Source of the DNA: Beijerinckiaceae bacterium
GTDB lineage: Bacteria > Pseudomonadota > Alphaproteobacteria > Rhizobiales > Beijerinckiaceae
Direction of reading: 5' to 3'
Assembly: GCA_009773635.1 (NCBI GenBank)
Contig: WSYC01000007.1
Coordinates: forward strand, 64,205 to 128,204
Length of the DNA: 64,000 nucleotides
Shown: one piece after another, positions 24,895 to 32,926 of the stretch
Layout of the letters: each line of letters begins with the position of its first letter
Numbering within the stretch: the first letter of the stretch is position 1
Position numbers and translations under genes: made by a program
Notes under the pieces: generated by a model
Databases searched by the model: none
What the model was told of the DNA's origin: nothing
Seen by the model: the letters and a program-made list of their open reading frames with translations, nothing else

Positions 24895-25050
24895 ATGAAG
24901 AAGTTCATCCCCTTCCTTTCCGCCCTCGCCGGCGCCATCCTCCTCGTCCGCGCCGCGATGCCGGTTCAGGCCGCCCCGGCGCCGTGCCATGGCGCTTCCG
25001 CCAAGCTCCAGCAGGCCCAGTGCGCGATGGTGGTGAAGGGTGGGCTGTGA
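24895..25050 (+). CDS. Short secreted protein, probable truncated paralogue of the upstream gene
   Basis: 51 aa: MKKFIPFLSALAGAILLVRA signal segment, then AAPAPCHGASAKLQQAQCAM and a stop. The signal region matches the product of 24164-24697 (KLVPFLSAAAGVFLLLRA) and both continue with Pro-x-x-Cys. AGGAG lies six to nine bases before the ATG at 24895. It looks either like a small two-cysteine secreted peptide or like a paralogue that lost its mature domain. Confidence 0.5.
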   Translation: MKKFIPFLSALAGAILLVRAAMPVQAAPAPCHGASAKLQQAQCAMVVKGGL

Positions 25051-25156
25051 GCTTCAGCCCGAACTTCATGCTGGATTTCTCAGGAGAAAGAAGCGTTGGC
25101 CGCGAGCGCCGCAGCTGAGAAGCTGAACGTGGCGCGGGGAACGGCTGTGAAATCGG

Positions 25157-25480
25157 TCACAAGAGTGCTTTCACCCGCTCAACGGCTTCGCGCCGCCCCA
25201 ATACCGGCGGGTTTTCCCGCAGCGCGATCTCGAAATAGCGCAGGGCCTCAGGCAAATCACCCTTGGCCTCATAGCAAAGGCCAAGCTCGTAGGCGTAATC
25301 GCCGCATTCATAGGTTTCATCACCCCAGGAAAGAGCGTTGAGCGCCTCGATGGCCTCATCGATATGTCCATGCATTCGGAGAAACGGGGCAACATTCGCG
25401 AGTATGGAATAGACACGACTCAAACGGCGGTTTGGCGTGGGCTCCATTTCATTCCAGCGGACTTCAGTCCCGAGTGGCAT
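25157..25480 (-). CDS. Small TPR-repeat protein (possible immunity partner)
   Basis: 107 aa. The C-terminal half is a TPR-type helix pair: ETYECGDYAYELGLCYEAKG followed by DLPEALRYFEIALRENP; an N-terminal helix HGHIDEAIEALNAL precedes it. The start at 25480 lies 3 bp after the stop of the toxin-like gene, so the genes are coupled; an ATG at 25447 is possible. Small TPR proteins occur as immunity or chaperone partners beside effectors, but here that is only suggested by position. Confidence 0.6.
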   Translation of the reverse strand: MPLGTEVRWNEMEPTPNRRLSRVYSILANVAPFLRMHGHIDEAIEALNALSWGDETYECGDYAYELGLCYEAKGDLPEALRYFEIALRENPPVLGRREAVERVKALL

Positions 25481-25483
25481 GGC

Positions 25484-26020
25484 TCATCTGACCCTTATGT
25501 GTATTCGCCCGGGTTCAAGATTTATATGTGGTGGCGAGCCGTGGCTGGTCCAGGAAGTAATATCAAATCGTATAAGGCGGGATCTATCAGCAGAAAAGAA
25601 CTGGATGGCGCCAGTCGGTGAATTTTGTTGAAATGCCCCCGGGCCAAGCCAGCCAAGGATTGAGTCCGTCAGTGATGGAATATCGGCAACAGCAACCTGA
25701 AAGAGCAAACCGCCATCGCTCGCAAGCGATCCCCACTCGCCGAGCAGCGACCCTATATTGAATGGGTCGGCTGCAAATCCTCCCCGCGTCCACTCACCGC
25801 CCTGCGGATTTCCGGGCGGCTCGCGCGGCTGATCGGGGCGGTATTTGAGGGCGTCATAGCGGCACGCATACCTCGCCTTGCGTTGGCTGAGTTCAAACTG
25901 CACCAGCGCCAGTTCCCGGCGTAAGGCGAGCAGTTCTTCATCAAACGCCTGCACTTGTTTGATCTGAAACCCCGTCTCGAAGCGAGGGTCGAAATCCATC
26001 TGGTCGTATCGTGCTGTCAT
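25484..26020 (-). CDS. Toxin-like protein with coiled N-terminus, PxGxxxGGxW linker and H-x-N-x-E C-terminus
   Basis: 178 aa from the ATG at 26020 (GGAG seven bases upstream). Three parts are visible: a helical N-terminus (ELLALRRELALVQFELSQRK), a linker PREPPGNPQGGEWTRGG of a kind that often precedes C-terminal toxin modules in alphaproteobacterial proteins, and a compact C-terminal piece with FFSADRSRLIRFDI and SHGSPPHINLEPGRIHIRV. The H-I-N-x-E pattern near the end resembles small polymorphic-toxin domains. No signal peptide or secretion module. Family not identified; the toxin reading is inference from architecture and from the coupled small TPR gene. Confidence 0.5.
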   Translation of the reverse strand: MTARYDQMDFDPRFETGFQIKQVQAFDEELLALRRELALVQFELSQRKARYACRYDALKYRPDQPREPPGNPQGGEWTRGGFAADPFNIGSLLGEWGSLASDGGLLFQVAVADIPSLTDSILGWLGPGAFQQNSPTGAIQFFSADRSRLIRFDITSWTSHGSPPHINLEPGRIHIRVR

Positions 26021-26080
26021 GGGCGGCTCCATCATTCGTGCCGCCAGAACATCTTGCCCGGTCAGACCGGGGATAAACGT

Positions 26081-26105
26081 AAAAAAGGCGGGGTTGCCCC
26101 CGCCT
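26081..26105 (-). terminator. Rho-independent terminator of the aminotransferase gene
   Basis: Stem GGCGGGG/CCCCGCC with a TTGC-type loop; on the minus strand it is followed by TTTTTT. It lies 34 bp after the aminotransferase stop and separates it from the toxin-like gene. Confidence 0.85.
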
Positions 26106-26138
26106 CTTCATGTTCTGATTCAGGTTCAGGAAGGGACC

Positions 26139-27359
26139 TCAGCCCGCCCGCGGCATCGGGATCACGTTGTGAAGCGTTGAATCCGCCGTATCGAAGAACT
26201 TCTTGATATTGCGGGCAGCTTGCCGGATGCGCTGCTCGTTCTCGACGATGGCGAGGCGCACGAAATCGTCGCCGTGTTCGCCGAAGCCAAGCCCCGGCGC
26301 GACCGCAACCTCCGCCTTCTCCACCAGCAGTTTGGCGAATTCCACCGAACCGAGCGCCTTGAATTTTTCCGGAATTTCGACCCAGGCGAACATCGTCGCC
26401 TGCGGGGCCGGGATGTCCCAGCCGGCCTTGCCGAAGCTTTCGAGCATCGCGTCGCGGCGGGCGCGGTAGGTCGCGCGCATTTCCCTGATGCAATCGTCCG
26501 GCCCGTTGAGCGCGGCCGTCGCCGCCACCTGGATCGGCGTATAGGCGCCGTAGTCGAGGTAGGATTTGACCCGCGCCAGCGCGCCGATCAGCCGCTCGTT
26601 ACCCACGGCAAAACCCATGCGCCAGCCGGCCATCGAGAAGGTCTTCGACATCGAGGTGAACTCGACCGTGCAATCCATCGCGCCCGGCACCTGCAGCACG
26701 GACGGGGGCGGATTGGCCTCGTCGAAATAAACCTCGGCATAGGCAAGGTCCGAGAGCAGGATAAGGTCGTGCTTCTTCGCAAACGCCACGAGATCGCGGT
26801 AGAAATCGAGGTCCGCCGTAAAGGCCGTCGGGTTCGAGGGATAGCACACCACCAGCGCGATCGGTTTCGGCACCGAGTGCATCACGGCGCGCTCCAGCGC
26901 AGGGAACATCGCCGGGGTCGGGTCCGCCGGCACGGAGCGGATCACGCCGCCTGCCATGAGAAAGCCGAAGGCATGGATCGGGTAGGAAGGGTTCGGCACC
27001 AGCACGACATCGCCGGGGCCGCAGATCGCCTGCGCCATGTTGGCGAAGCCTTCCTTCGAGCCCAGCGTCGCCACAACCTGCGTATCCGGGTTGAGCTTCA
27101 CGCCGAAGCGGCGCTCGTAATAGTTCGCCTGCGCGCGCCGGAGCCCGCCGATGCCCTTGGAGGCGGAGTAACGGTCGGTGCGCGGCTTGCCCGCGGTTTC
27201 AACCAGCTTCTCGATGACGTGCCGGGGTGCCGGCAGATCCGGGTTCCCCATCCCCAGATCGATGATATCTGCCCCGTTCGCTCGCGCCTGCGCCTTGATC
27301 TTGTTGACCTGTTCGAAAACATAGGGCGGCAATCGGCGGATGCGGTGGAACTCGTTCAT
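26139..27359 (-). CDS. Class I/II pyridoxal-phosphate aminotransferase (AlaC / LL-DAP-aminotransferase-like)
   Basis: 406 aa. PLP enzyme transferring amino groups between an amino acid and a 2-oxo acid. Visible: Pro-rich substrate region DLGMGNPDLPAPRHV, cofactor segments VVCYPSNPTAFTADLDFY and LLSDLAYAEVYFDE, and the PLP lysine in EFTSMSKTFSMAGWRMGF. In related genomes it sits immediately ahead of hom, which fits amino-acid biosynthesis. The exact substrate pair (alanine/pyruvate or other) is not resolved. ATG at 27359. Confidence 0.9.
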   Translation of the reverse strand: MNEFHRIRRLPPYVFEQVNKIKAQARANGADIIDLGMGNPDLPAPRHVIEKLVETAGKPRTDRYSASKGIGGLRRAQANYYERRFGVKLNPDTQVVATLGSKEGFANMAQAICGPGDVVLVPNPSYPIHAFGFLMAGGVIRSVPADPTPAMFPALERAVMHSVPKPIALVVCYPSNPTAFTADLDFYRDLVAFAKKHDLILLSDLAYAEVYFDEANPPPSVLQVPGAMDCTVEFTSMSKTFSMAGWRMGFAVGNERLIGALARVKSYLDYGAYTPIQVAATAALNGPDDCIREMRATYRARRDAMLESFGKAGWDIPAPQATMFAWVEIPEKFKALGSVEFAKLLVEKAEVAVAPGLGFGEHGDDFVRLAIVENEQRIRQAARNIKKFFDTADSTLHNVIPMPRAG

Positions 27360-27509
27360 CGGTTTGGCTTTCGCTTCATTTCTCTCTGGTTTGACATTGG
27401 GCCCGATGCTCGGGCCCGGCGTTCTCCGGTCGGGGAACCGGAGCCCTGCGGATGAAGCAGGGATGGGGTAAAGTCTAGCACAAATTCGCGATTCGGGCGC
27501 GTTCGAACG

Positions 27510-27857
27510 CTACTCCTGCTTGCGGCACGAAAACGGGAAAAACGTGCCGGACATGCCGGCGTTCATGCCGGCGATGACCAGCGCGTTCGCAAGTTTGAAT
27601 TCTTCGGGCGAAACCGGGCAGACATCGGCTCGCGCGGTGCAGTTCGACTCGATAAAGCGCTGGTGCGCCGCCATGAACGGCGCGCCGATCCCCTCCGTTC
27701 CGAACCGCTTGATCGCGCGGTCATAGGCCGTCTTGTAGCGCGTGCATTTGACCGTCGTCCAATCCGCGCCGTCCGTGCCCTGTGCCGCGGCGAACGGAAG
27801 CCCGGCAGACAGTGCGAGAAGGATCACAGCAGGGAAGCGCACTCGCCGACGCATCAT
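27510..27857 (-). CDS. Hypothetical secreted protein
   Basis: 115 aa with signal peptide (FPAVILLALSAGLPFAAAQ) and three Cys in the mature part (VKCTRYKTAYDRAI, ESNCTARADVCPV) plus one near the C-terminus (FSCRKQE), suggesting two disulfides. Starts 13 bp after the lipoprotein stop, so the two form an operon. Family not recognised. Confidence 0.65.
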   Translation of the reverse strand: MMRRRVRFPAVILLALSAGLPFAAAQGTDGADWTTVKCTRYKTAYDRAIKRFGTEGIGAPFMAAHQRFIESNCTARADVCPVSPEEFKLANALVIAGMNAGMSGTFFPFSCRKQE

Positions 27858-27870
27858 GGCGCTCCCGGCC

Positions 27871-28305
27871 CTATTCGGCCGGCACGGCGGGCTGTGCCTT
27901 CGGCCGTGGCGGAATCTTGCCATCATAGGGTGAGGCCGGTTTCGGACGCGCGGCATAGGCGCGACTGCGGCCACGCTGGCCATCGAGCTCCTGCTCCAGC
28001 TTTTCCAGCGCGCTGGCATCGCGCTTCGGCGCAGCACGCGGCGGCGGGGTGATGCCGACGGGGATATAGTCCGGTGCGGTTGCCGGGCGACTGTTGCGGA
28101 CGAAGTCCTGCGGTTCGGGATCGGTCGTGGCGACGCCGAGTGCCCGCGCCACACCCTGCAGGGGCGGCGGTGCCGGAGCCTGCACCCCGCCAACCGGCGT
28201 TCCCGCATCATCCGTCGCACAGCCGGCAAGCCCCGTCATCACCGTGACAACAACGGCTGTGATCGTGGCGCAACGCCGGGCTGCTCGGGTCAAAAGAACA
28301 GGCAT
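27871..28305 (-). CDS. Proline-rich putative lipoprotein
   Basis: 144 aa from the ATG at 28305. Signal II sequence with lipobox LAGC (AVVVTVMTGLAGCATDD). The mature part is Pro/Ala-rich and probably disordered apart from a short charged helix (SALEKLEQELDGQRGR). Likely anchored in the envelope. Divergent from phaC. No family recognised. Confidence 0.65.
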   Translation of the reverse strand: MPVLLTRAARRCATITAVVVTVMTGLAGCATDDAGTPVGGVQAPAPPPLQGVARALGVATTDPEPQDFVRNSRPATAPDYIPVGITPPPRAAPKRDASALEKLEQELDGQRGRSRAYAARPKPASPYDGKIPPRPKAQPAVPAE

Positions 28306-28567
28306 GAAACCCCTCTGATCAGGCTTGCGAGATTCACCTATCGCTCCTTTATCCTTTGCTAATGCGGCAGAAAAAGGCACAATTACCAATCATCGGGCCG
28401 ATGACGACAAAAGAAGCGCCCTGATCCTATGCACTGTTGTGCAGCAAGCTCTTCCAAAGTCGCGCTGGTCGAATGAGGGGAAATCGGCCACTGATAGCGA
28501 GAAGCGCCGCGAGACAAGCGGCGGTGACGATAATCCGGGGAGGCGCGGCGACGCGCAACAGACAGAG

Positions 28568-30880
28568 ATGAGCGAAAGCAGGGATCGAGCCGCCGGGAAA
28601 AAAGCCGAAAAGGCAAGCGCTGTGGCAAAGTCAAAAACAAGCGCGACGGCAAAGCCGGATGCCGGTTCCAGAGCCGGTGCGGCCAAGACCAGCACGGCCA
28701 ACTCTGCAAGCCTAAGCCCCTCGAAACCGGGCGCGGCCAAGTCTGCCCCCGCAGTGGCCAAGTCTGCCCCCGCAGTGGCCAAGTCTGCCCCCGCAGTGGC
28801 CAAGTCTGCGGCCCCTGCAACCAAGTCTGCGGCCCCTGCAACCAAGTCTGCGGCCCCTGCAACCAAGTCTGCGCCCTCCCCCGTCAAGACAGCGAGCAAG
28901 AGCAGCGGCGCGGACGTGAAAAGGCCGGTGGTATCAGAAGCCGCCAAGACTGCGCCACAGTCTGCAGACAGCGCGCCAAAGCAGGCGGGCTCGAGCCCCG
29001 AAACCGTGCACCGCCCAGCTTCCGCAGGAGCCGGGACGCCGGAGCCGAAGGTCGTTCCCGAACGTACCCCTGCCTCCTCCGAAGCTGCCGATTCCGAAGC
29101 GCTGCTCACCTTTCCGATCGATGTCGAAAAGCTGGCCAATGTCTCCACCGAAATCCTGACCGAATCCGGCAAGGCGAGCGCAGCCGTCCTCAAAGGGCTG
29201 GAAACCGGGGAGAAGGCTGCCCGCGTTCAGGATGACAGCGCGGATATCGCCAAAACGCTCGGCGCTGTCGCCGAGTACTGGCTCAAGGACCCAAAGCGGC
29301 TGGTGGAAGCGCAGAAGGATATCTCGCTCGACCTGATCAACCTCTGGAGCGCGATGGTGAAACAGGCAGGTGGCGAGAAGCCGGAACCTGTCGCCCCGAT
29401 GCCATCGCGCGATCCGCGCTTCGCGGATGCCGAGTGGAACGACAACCCCTATTTCAATTTCCTCAAGCAGGCGTATTTCCTCGGCACGCACTGGGCGCAG
29501 GACCTTGTCGACCGGGCCGAGAACCTCGACGATCATACCAAGCGCAAGGCCGGCTTCTACGTCCGACAGCTGTCAGGCGCCTTGTCACCGTCCAACTTCG
29601 TCATGACGAACCCCGAGCTGCTCCGCACCACCATCGAGGAAAAAGGCGAGAACATCGCGCGTGGCATGAAAATGCTGGCCGAGGATGTCGAGGCCGGCAA
29701 GGGCGAGCTCAGGATCCGCCAGACGGATGGCACCGGCTTCGAGGTTGGCGTCAACCTCGCCAACACGCCCGGCAAGGTGATCTACCGGAACGAGCTGTTC
29801 GAGCTGATCCAGTACACCCCGACAACCGACACGGTGTGCAAGACCCCGCTGCTGATCGTGCCGCCGTGGATCAACAAATTCTACATTCTCGATCTCAATC
29901 CGGAAAAATCCTTCATCCGCTGGGCGGTCAGCCAGGGCCAGACGGTGTTCGTCATCGCCTGGGTCAACCCGGACGAGCGTCACCGCAAATACGATTTTGC
30001 CGCCTACATGAAAAAGGGCATTCTTGAAGCCATCGCCCGGATCGAGGAAGCCACGGGCGAGAAATCGGTCAACGCGATCGGCTACTGCGTCGGCGGCACC
30101 TTGCTGGCGGTGACGCTCGCCTATATCGCGCAGGGAAAACGACCGGGGCGGATCAAATCCGCGACGTTCTTCACCACCCAGGTCGATTTCACCTACGCCG
30201 GCGAATTGCTCGCCTTTGTCGACGAGGAGCAGATCAGAAGCGTCGAGGAAACGATGGCCAAATACGGCTACCTGCCCGGCGAGAAGATGGCCGGCGCCTT
30301 CAACATGCTGCGGCCGAATGATCTCATCTGGGGCTATGCGGTCAACAATTACCTCAAGGGCAAGAAGCCTGCGCCGTTCGACCTTCTGTTCTGGAACTCG
30401 GATTCGACCCGCATGGCGGAAGCCAACCACAGCTTCTACTTGCGCAACTGCTATCTCCATAACCGCCTCGCCAAGGGCGAGATGGTCATCGGCAACCGGA
30501 CGCTGGACCTCAAGCGGGTGACGATCCCGATCTACAATCTCGCGGCAAGGGAAGACCACATCGCCCCCGCAAAATCGGTTTTCGTCGGCTCCAAGCTGTT
30601 CGGTGGCCCGGTAACCTATGTTCTGGCGGGCAGCGGTCATATCGCGGGGGTCATCAACCCCGTCTCGAAGCCGAAATACCAATACTGGACCGGCGGTCCG
30701 GTGCAGGGTGAGTTCGAGGAATGGGTGAAATCCGCCGCTGAAACACCCGGCACCTGGTGGCCGAACTGGCTCACCTGGCTGACGCAAGGCGAGAAAAGAG
30801 TTCCGGCACGCACACCCGGCGGCGGCAAGCTGAAGCCGATCTGCGATGCACCCGGCACCTATGTCAAAATGAAATCCTGA
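28568..30880 (+). CDS. phaC: Class I poly(3-hydroxyalkanoate) synthase PhaC with long repeat N-terminus
   Basis: Polymerises 3-hydroxyacyl-CoA into PHA storage granules. 770 aa from the first ATG in frame (28568); typical class I synthases have about 590. Catalytic triad visible: Cys507 in the lipase-like box GYCVGGT, Asp663 in REDHIAP, His691 in GSGHIAG; the Asp-His spacing of 28 equals that in the known Cupriavidus enzyme. Residues 1 to about 177 are Lys/Ala/Pro/Ser-rich and hold tandem repeats (residues 58-99); the conserved core starts at LLTFPIDVEKLANVS. The ribosome binding site is weak. Terminated by a hairpin at 30914-30938. No phaA, phaB or phasin gene is in the window. Confidence 0.93.
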   Translation: MSESRDRAAGKKAEKASAVAKSKTSATAKPDAGSRAGAAKTSTANSASLSPSKPGAAKSAPAVAKSAPAVAKSAPAVAKSAAPATKSAAPATKSAAPATKSAPSPVKTASKSSGADVKRPVVSEAAKTAPQSADSAPKQAGSSPETVHRPASAGAGTPEPKVVPERTPASSEAADSEALLTFPIDVEKLANVSTEILTESGKASAAVLKGLETGEKAARVQDDSADIAKTLGAVAEYWLKDPKRLVEAQKDISLDLINLWSAMVKQAGGEKPEPVAPMPSRDPRFADAEWNDNPYFNFLKQAYFLGTHWAQDLVDRAENLDDHTKRKAGFYVRQLSGALSPSNFVMTNPELLRTTIEEKGENIARGMKMLAEDVEAGKGELRIRQTDGTGFEVGVNLANTPGKVIYRNELFELIQYTPTTDTVCKTPLLIVPPWINKFYILDLNPEKSFIRWAVSQGQTVFVIAWVNPDERHRKYDFAAYMKKGILEAIARIEEATGEKSVNAIGYCVGGTLLAVTLAYIAQGKRPGRIKSATFFTTQVDFTYAGELLAFVDEEQIRSVEETMAKYGYLPGEKMAGAFNMLRPNDLIWGYAVNNYLKGKKPAPFDLLFWNSDSTRMAEANHSFYLRNCYLHNRLAKGEMVIGNRTLDLKRVTIPIYNLAAREDHIAPAKSVFVGSKLFGGPVTYVLAGSGHIAGVINPVSKPKYQYWTGGPVQGEFEEWVKSAAETPGTWWPNWLTWLTQGEKRVPARTPGGGKLKPICDAPGTYVKMKS
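28739..28864 (+). repeat. 21-bp tandem repeats inside phaC
   Basis: Six 21-bp units: three encode KSAPAVA and three encode KSAAPAT. Copies within each set are identical at DNA level, which indicates recent slippage or unequal exchange; reading frame is kept because the unit is seven codons. Confidence 0.95.
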
Positions 30881-30913
30881 TAAGTCAGGCAAAGCCGACG
30901 GGAAACGCGACTT

Positions 30914-30938
30914 CAAGGGGGCTGAAAGGCCCCCTTTT
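30914..30938 (+). terminator. Rho-independent terminator after phaC
   Basis: AAGGGGGC stem with GCCCCCTTTT around a TGAAAG-type loop, 34 bp after the phaC stop. Confidence 0.85.
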
Positions 30939-31078
30939 GCTAGCCCGGCCAATGCCTCGTCACGCCTGGCCGTGCGGCAACCCAACGCATCCACGCTCCC
31001 GCTCTTGTCCCTCGATCCGCCCATGGCCGCGCGCGACGGAGCGGCGAACCGTTGGAACGGCCCAAGGCCCAGCAAAAG

Positions 31079-31103
31079 GAAAGGGCCGGTTTCCCGGCCC
31101 TTG
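31079..31103 (-). terminator. Rho-independent terminator of the FadL-like gene
   Basis: Stem AAGGGCCGG/CCGGCCCTT around a GAAA/TTTC loop, followed on the minus strand by TCCTTTT. Located about 55 bp after the gene's stop. Confidence 0.8.
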
Positions 31104-31156
31104 AATTCAGGTCTAGCAGCTCAGTCCCGGGAGCACCCCCGCCGGGACGCGCCCGA

Positions 31157-32446
31157 TCAGAACTTCTTGACGATCGCGTCTTCCTTCTTCGGCGGGGCGC
31201 CCCACTTCGAGGTGAGACCAAGCGAGACAAGGTGGACGTGGTTCTTGACTTCGCCCGTGAACACGAGACCGCCACCGAGCGCTTGCGTGATCGGGGCCTT
31301 CTTCATGTGCACATAGGCGTACGACGCATTGATGGCAAAGCGCTCGGAGACATCATAGGTCAAGCCGGCCGAAGCCCAGAAGCGGTCGCTGTCCGGCAGC
31401 GAGAGCCGACGGACCGAGTCCTTGATCGGCGAGATTTCGTAGGCCGTGCCGGCGCGCAGCGTCAGCTTGTCGTTGACCTTGTATTCGCCGCCAAGCGCGA
31501 ACATCCAGCCATCGCTATAGCCGAACGGCAGCACGGCGAGTGCCGCGTTCGCCGGGTTCTTGAGCGCGGCATGGCCGATACGGCCCCAGTTCTGCCACTC
31601 GACGGAGGCGAGAAGGTCGAACTTCTGCGTCAGCGTCTGACGGAGCGACAGGTTGACGCGGTTCGGCAGGTTGAGCGTGCCCTTGGAGTTCGTGGCGGTG
31701 GCCGCGCCGAAAACCGTCGTTCCTTCGATGTTCTGATCGATCCCCGAGCGCCAGCCAAGGCCGATCTGCGTCGTTTTGGTCGGCGTGAAGGTCAAGCCGG
31801 CGGTGAAACCGACGCCCCAGCCATCCGCCTTGGTGATGCCGGCAGTCGCGGCGCCCGCAGGCGGAAGATACAGATACTGGCGCGCGCTCGCATACTGGAC
31901 CTGAATGCCGGCACCGACGGACCACATCTCGTTGATCTTGTAGGCGACCGACGGCGTCACGGTGGTGATGCGCAGCTTCGAGGTTGCGGCACCGAAGCAC
32001 CCGATCCAGCCACCGGCACCGCAGTTCGAGGGCTTGGTGGTGTTGCCGTAGGTTGTGTTCACCGAGAGACCGAGGAACAGCCGGTCATTCATCGGGTAGA
32101 TGATGTAGGTGGCAGGCACGAAATAATCCATGCCGACATCGCCTGACGTCCCGGAGCGGCCGAGCAGGCCGGCGTTGGTTGTCCCGGTCATCCGCGTGTC
32201 GGGGGCGCCGAAGGTGTAGTTGGAATCAAGCGTGAAATTCTTGAAACCGGTCATCGTCGCCGGGTTCATGAACATCGTCGCGGCAGAGGAGGAGCCGGGG
32301 GCCGAAAAACCGGCGTAGGACGTGCCGTTGAAAACCGAGCTCTGGGAGCCGTTGATAAAACCGCCGGCCTGGGCGCCGCCGAGATATCCGCTCAAAGCGA
32401 TTGCAGACGTCGACACCGCCAGTGCTGCACGAAGAACCAATTTCAT
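31157..32446 (-). CDS. Outer-membrane transport protein, OmpP1/FadL/TodX family
   Basis: Beta-barrel channel for hydrophobic compounds such as long-chain fatty acids. 429 aa from the ATG at 32446. Signal peptide up to about GGAQA, then GGFINGSQSSVFNGTSYAGF and MFMNPATMTGFKNFTLD, the N-terminal hatch pattern of the family (NPATMTG). The strand pattern is amphipathic and the last residue is Phe (DAIVKKF), typical of BAM-inserted barrels. It lies near PHA synthase, which fits lipid-derived carbon use but does not prove it. Confidence 0.88.
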   Translation of the reverse strand: MKLVLRAALAVSTSAIALSGYLGGAQAGGFINGSQSSVFNGTSYAGFSAPGSSSAATMFMNPATMTGFKNFTLDSNYTFGAPDTRMTGTTNAGLLGRSGTSGDVGMDYFVPATYIIYPMNDRLFLGLSVNTTYGNTTKPSNCGAGGWIGCFGAATSKLRITTVTPSVAYKINEMWSVGAGIQVQYASARQYLYLPPAGAATAGITKADGWGVGFTAGLTFTPTKTTQIGLGWRSGIDQNIEGTTVFGAATATNSKGTLNLPNRVNLSLRQTLTQKFDLLASVEWQNWGRIGHAALKNPANAALAVLPFGYSDGWMFALGGEYKVNDKLTLRAGTAYEISPIKDSVRRLSLPDSDRFWASAGLTYDVSERFAINASYAYVHMKKAPITQALGGGLVFTGEVKNHVHLVSLGLTSKWGAPPKKEDAIVKKF

Positions 32447-32926
32447 CTCACTGCCCCTAATTTGATCTTGCCCGGTGTCTGTTCGATTCACACCGTTTCC
32501 CGCATTGGGACATTTTGCAGACGGATTCGGGGAGCGCAACTGCCTTCAAAACCGGCAGGACCTCGGCCCGGGTGAACGAAATGTGACAAATTTAAGCAAA
32601 TTGCCGGTGAATTATAGCGGGTTTCTTGAGAGCTCCCGCCTTACTTGGTTCACCGATGAACTTTTGGGTTGGTTTTTACAGATTTGCCAACTCGAGGCTG
32701 CACGGGGGCCAGGGTGCCATGGTCGATATTTTGCGGTCAGTGTTGCGCTCAAAGCACAGATGTCGCTGGCCAAGTTGGCCTGTCTCTGGTTCAAGTCCGC
32801 CCGCCTGTGGTTGAGGGCAGGCGGTGGCGGCCTCATATTTGTCCGCGTTCTTCTTGCAAAGAACGTCTTTCGGGCGTTCTATGGAAACGGCGACTGGAAC
32901 ACCAAGAAACTGCACGGGGGAGCTGA
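32447..32926. promoter_or_regulatory. 480-bp divergent intergenic region between the FadL-like gene and the FAH gene
   Basis: No supportable gene in either strand. It must hold both promoters. A palindrome CGTTCTT/AAGAACG with a 6-base spacer lies at 32846-32865, about 60 bp before the FAH start, and could be an operator or hairpin. Parts of the region are A+T-richer than the genes around it. Confidence 0.4.

Noticed and set aside
28739..28864. CRISPR-like array
   Set aside because: The repeats are contiguous 21-bp units without spacers and are in frame within phaC.
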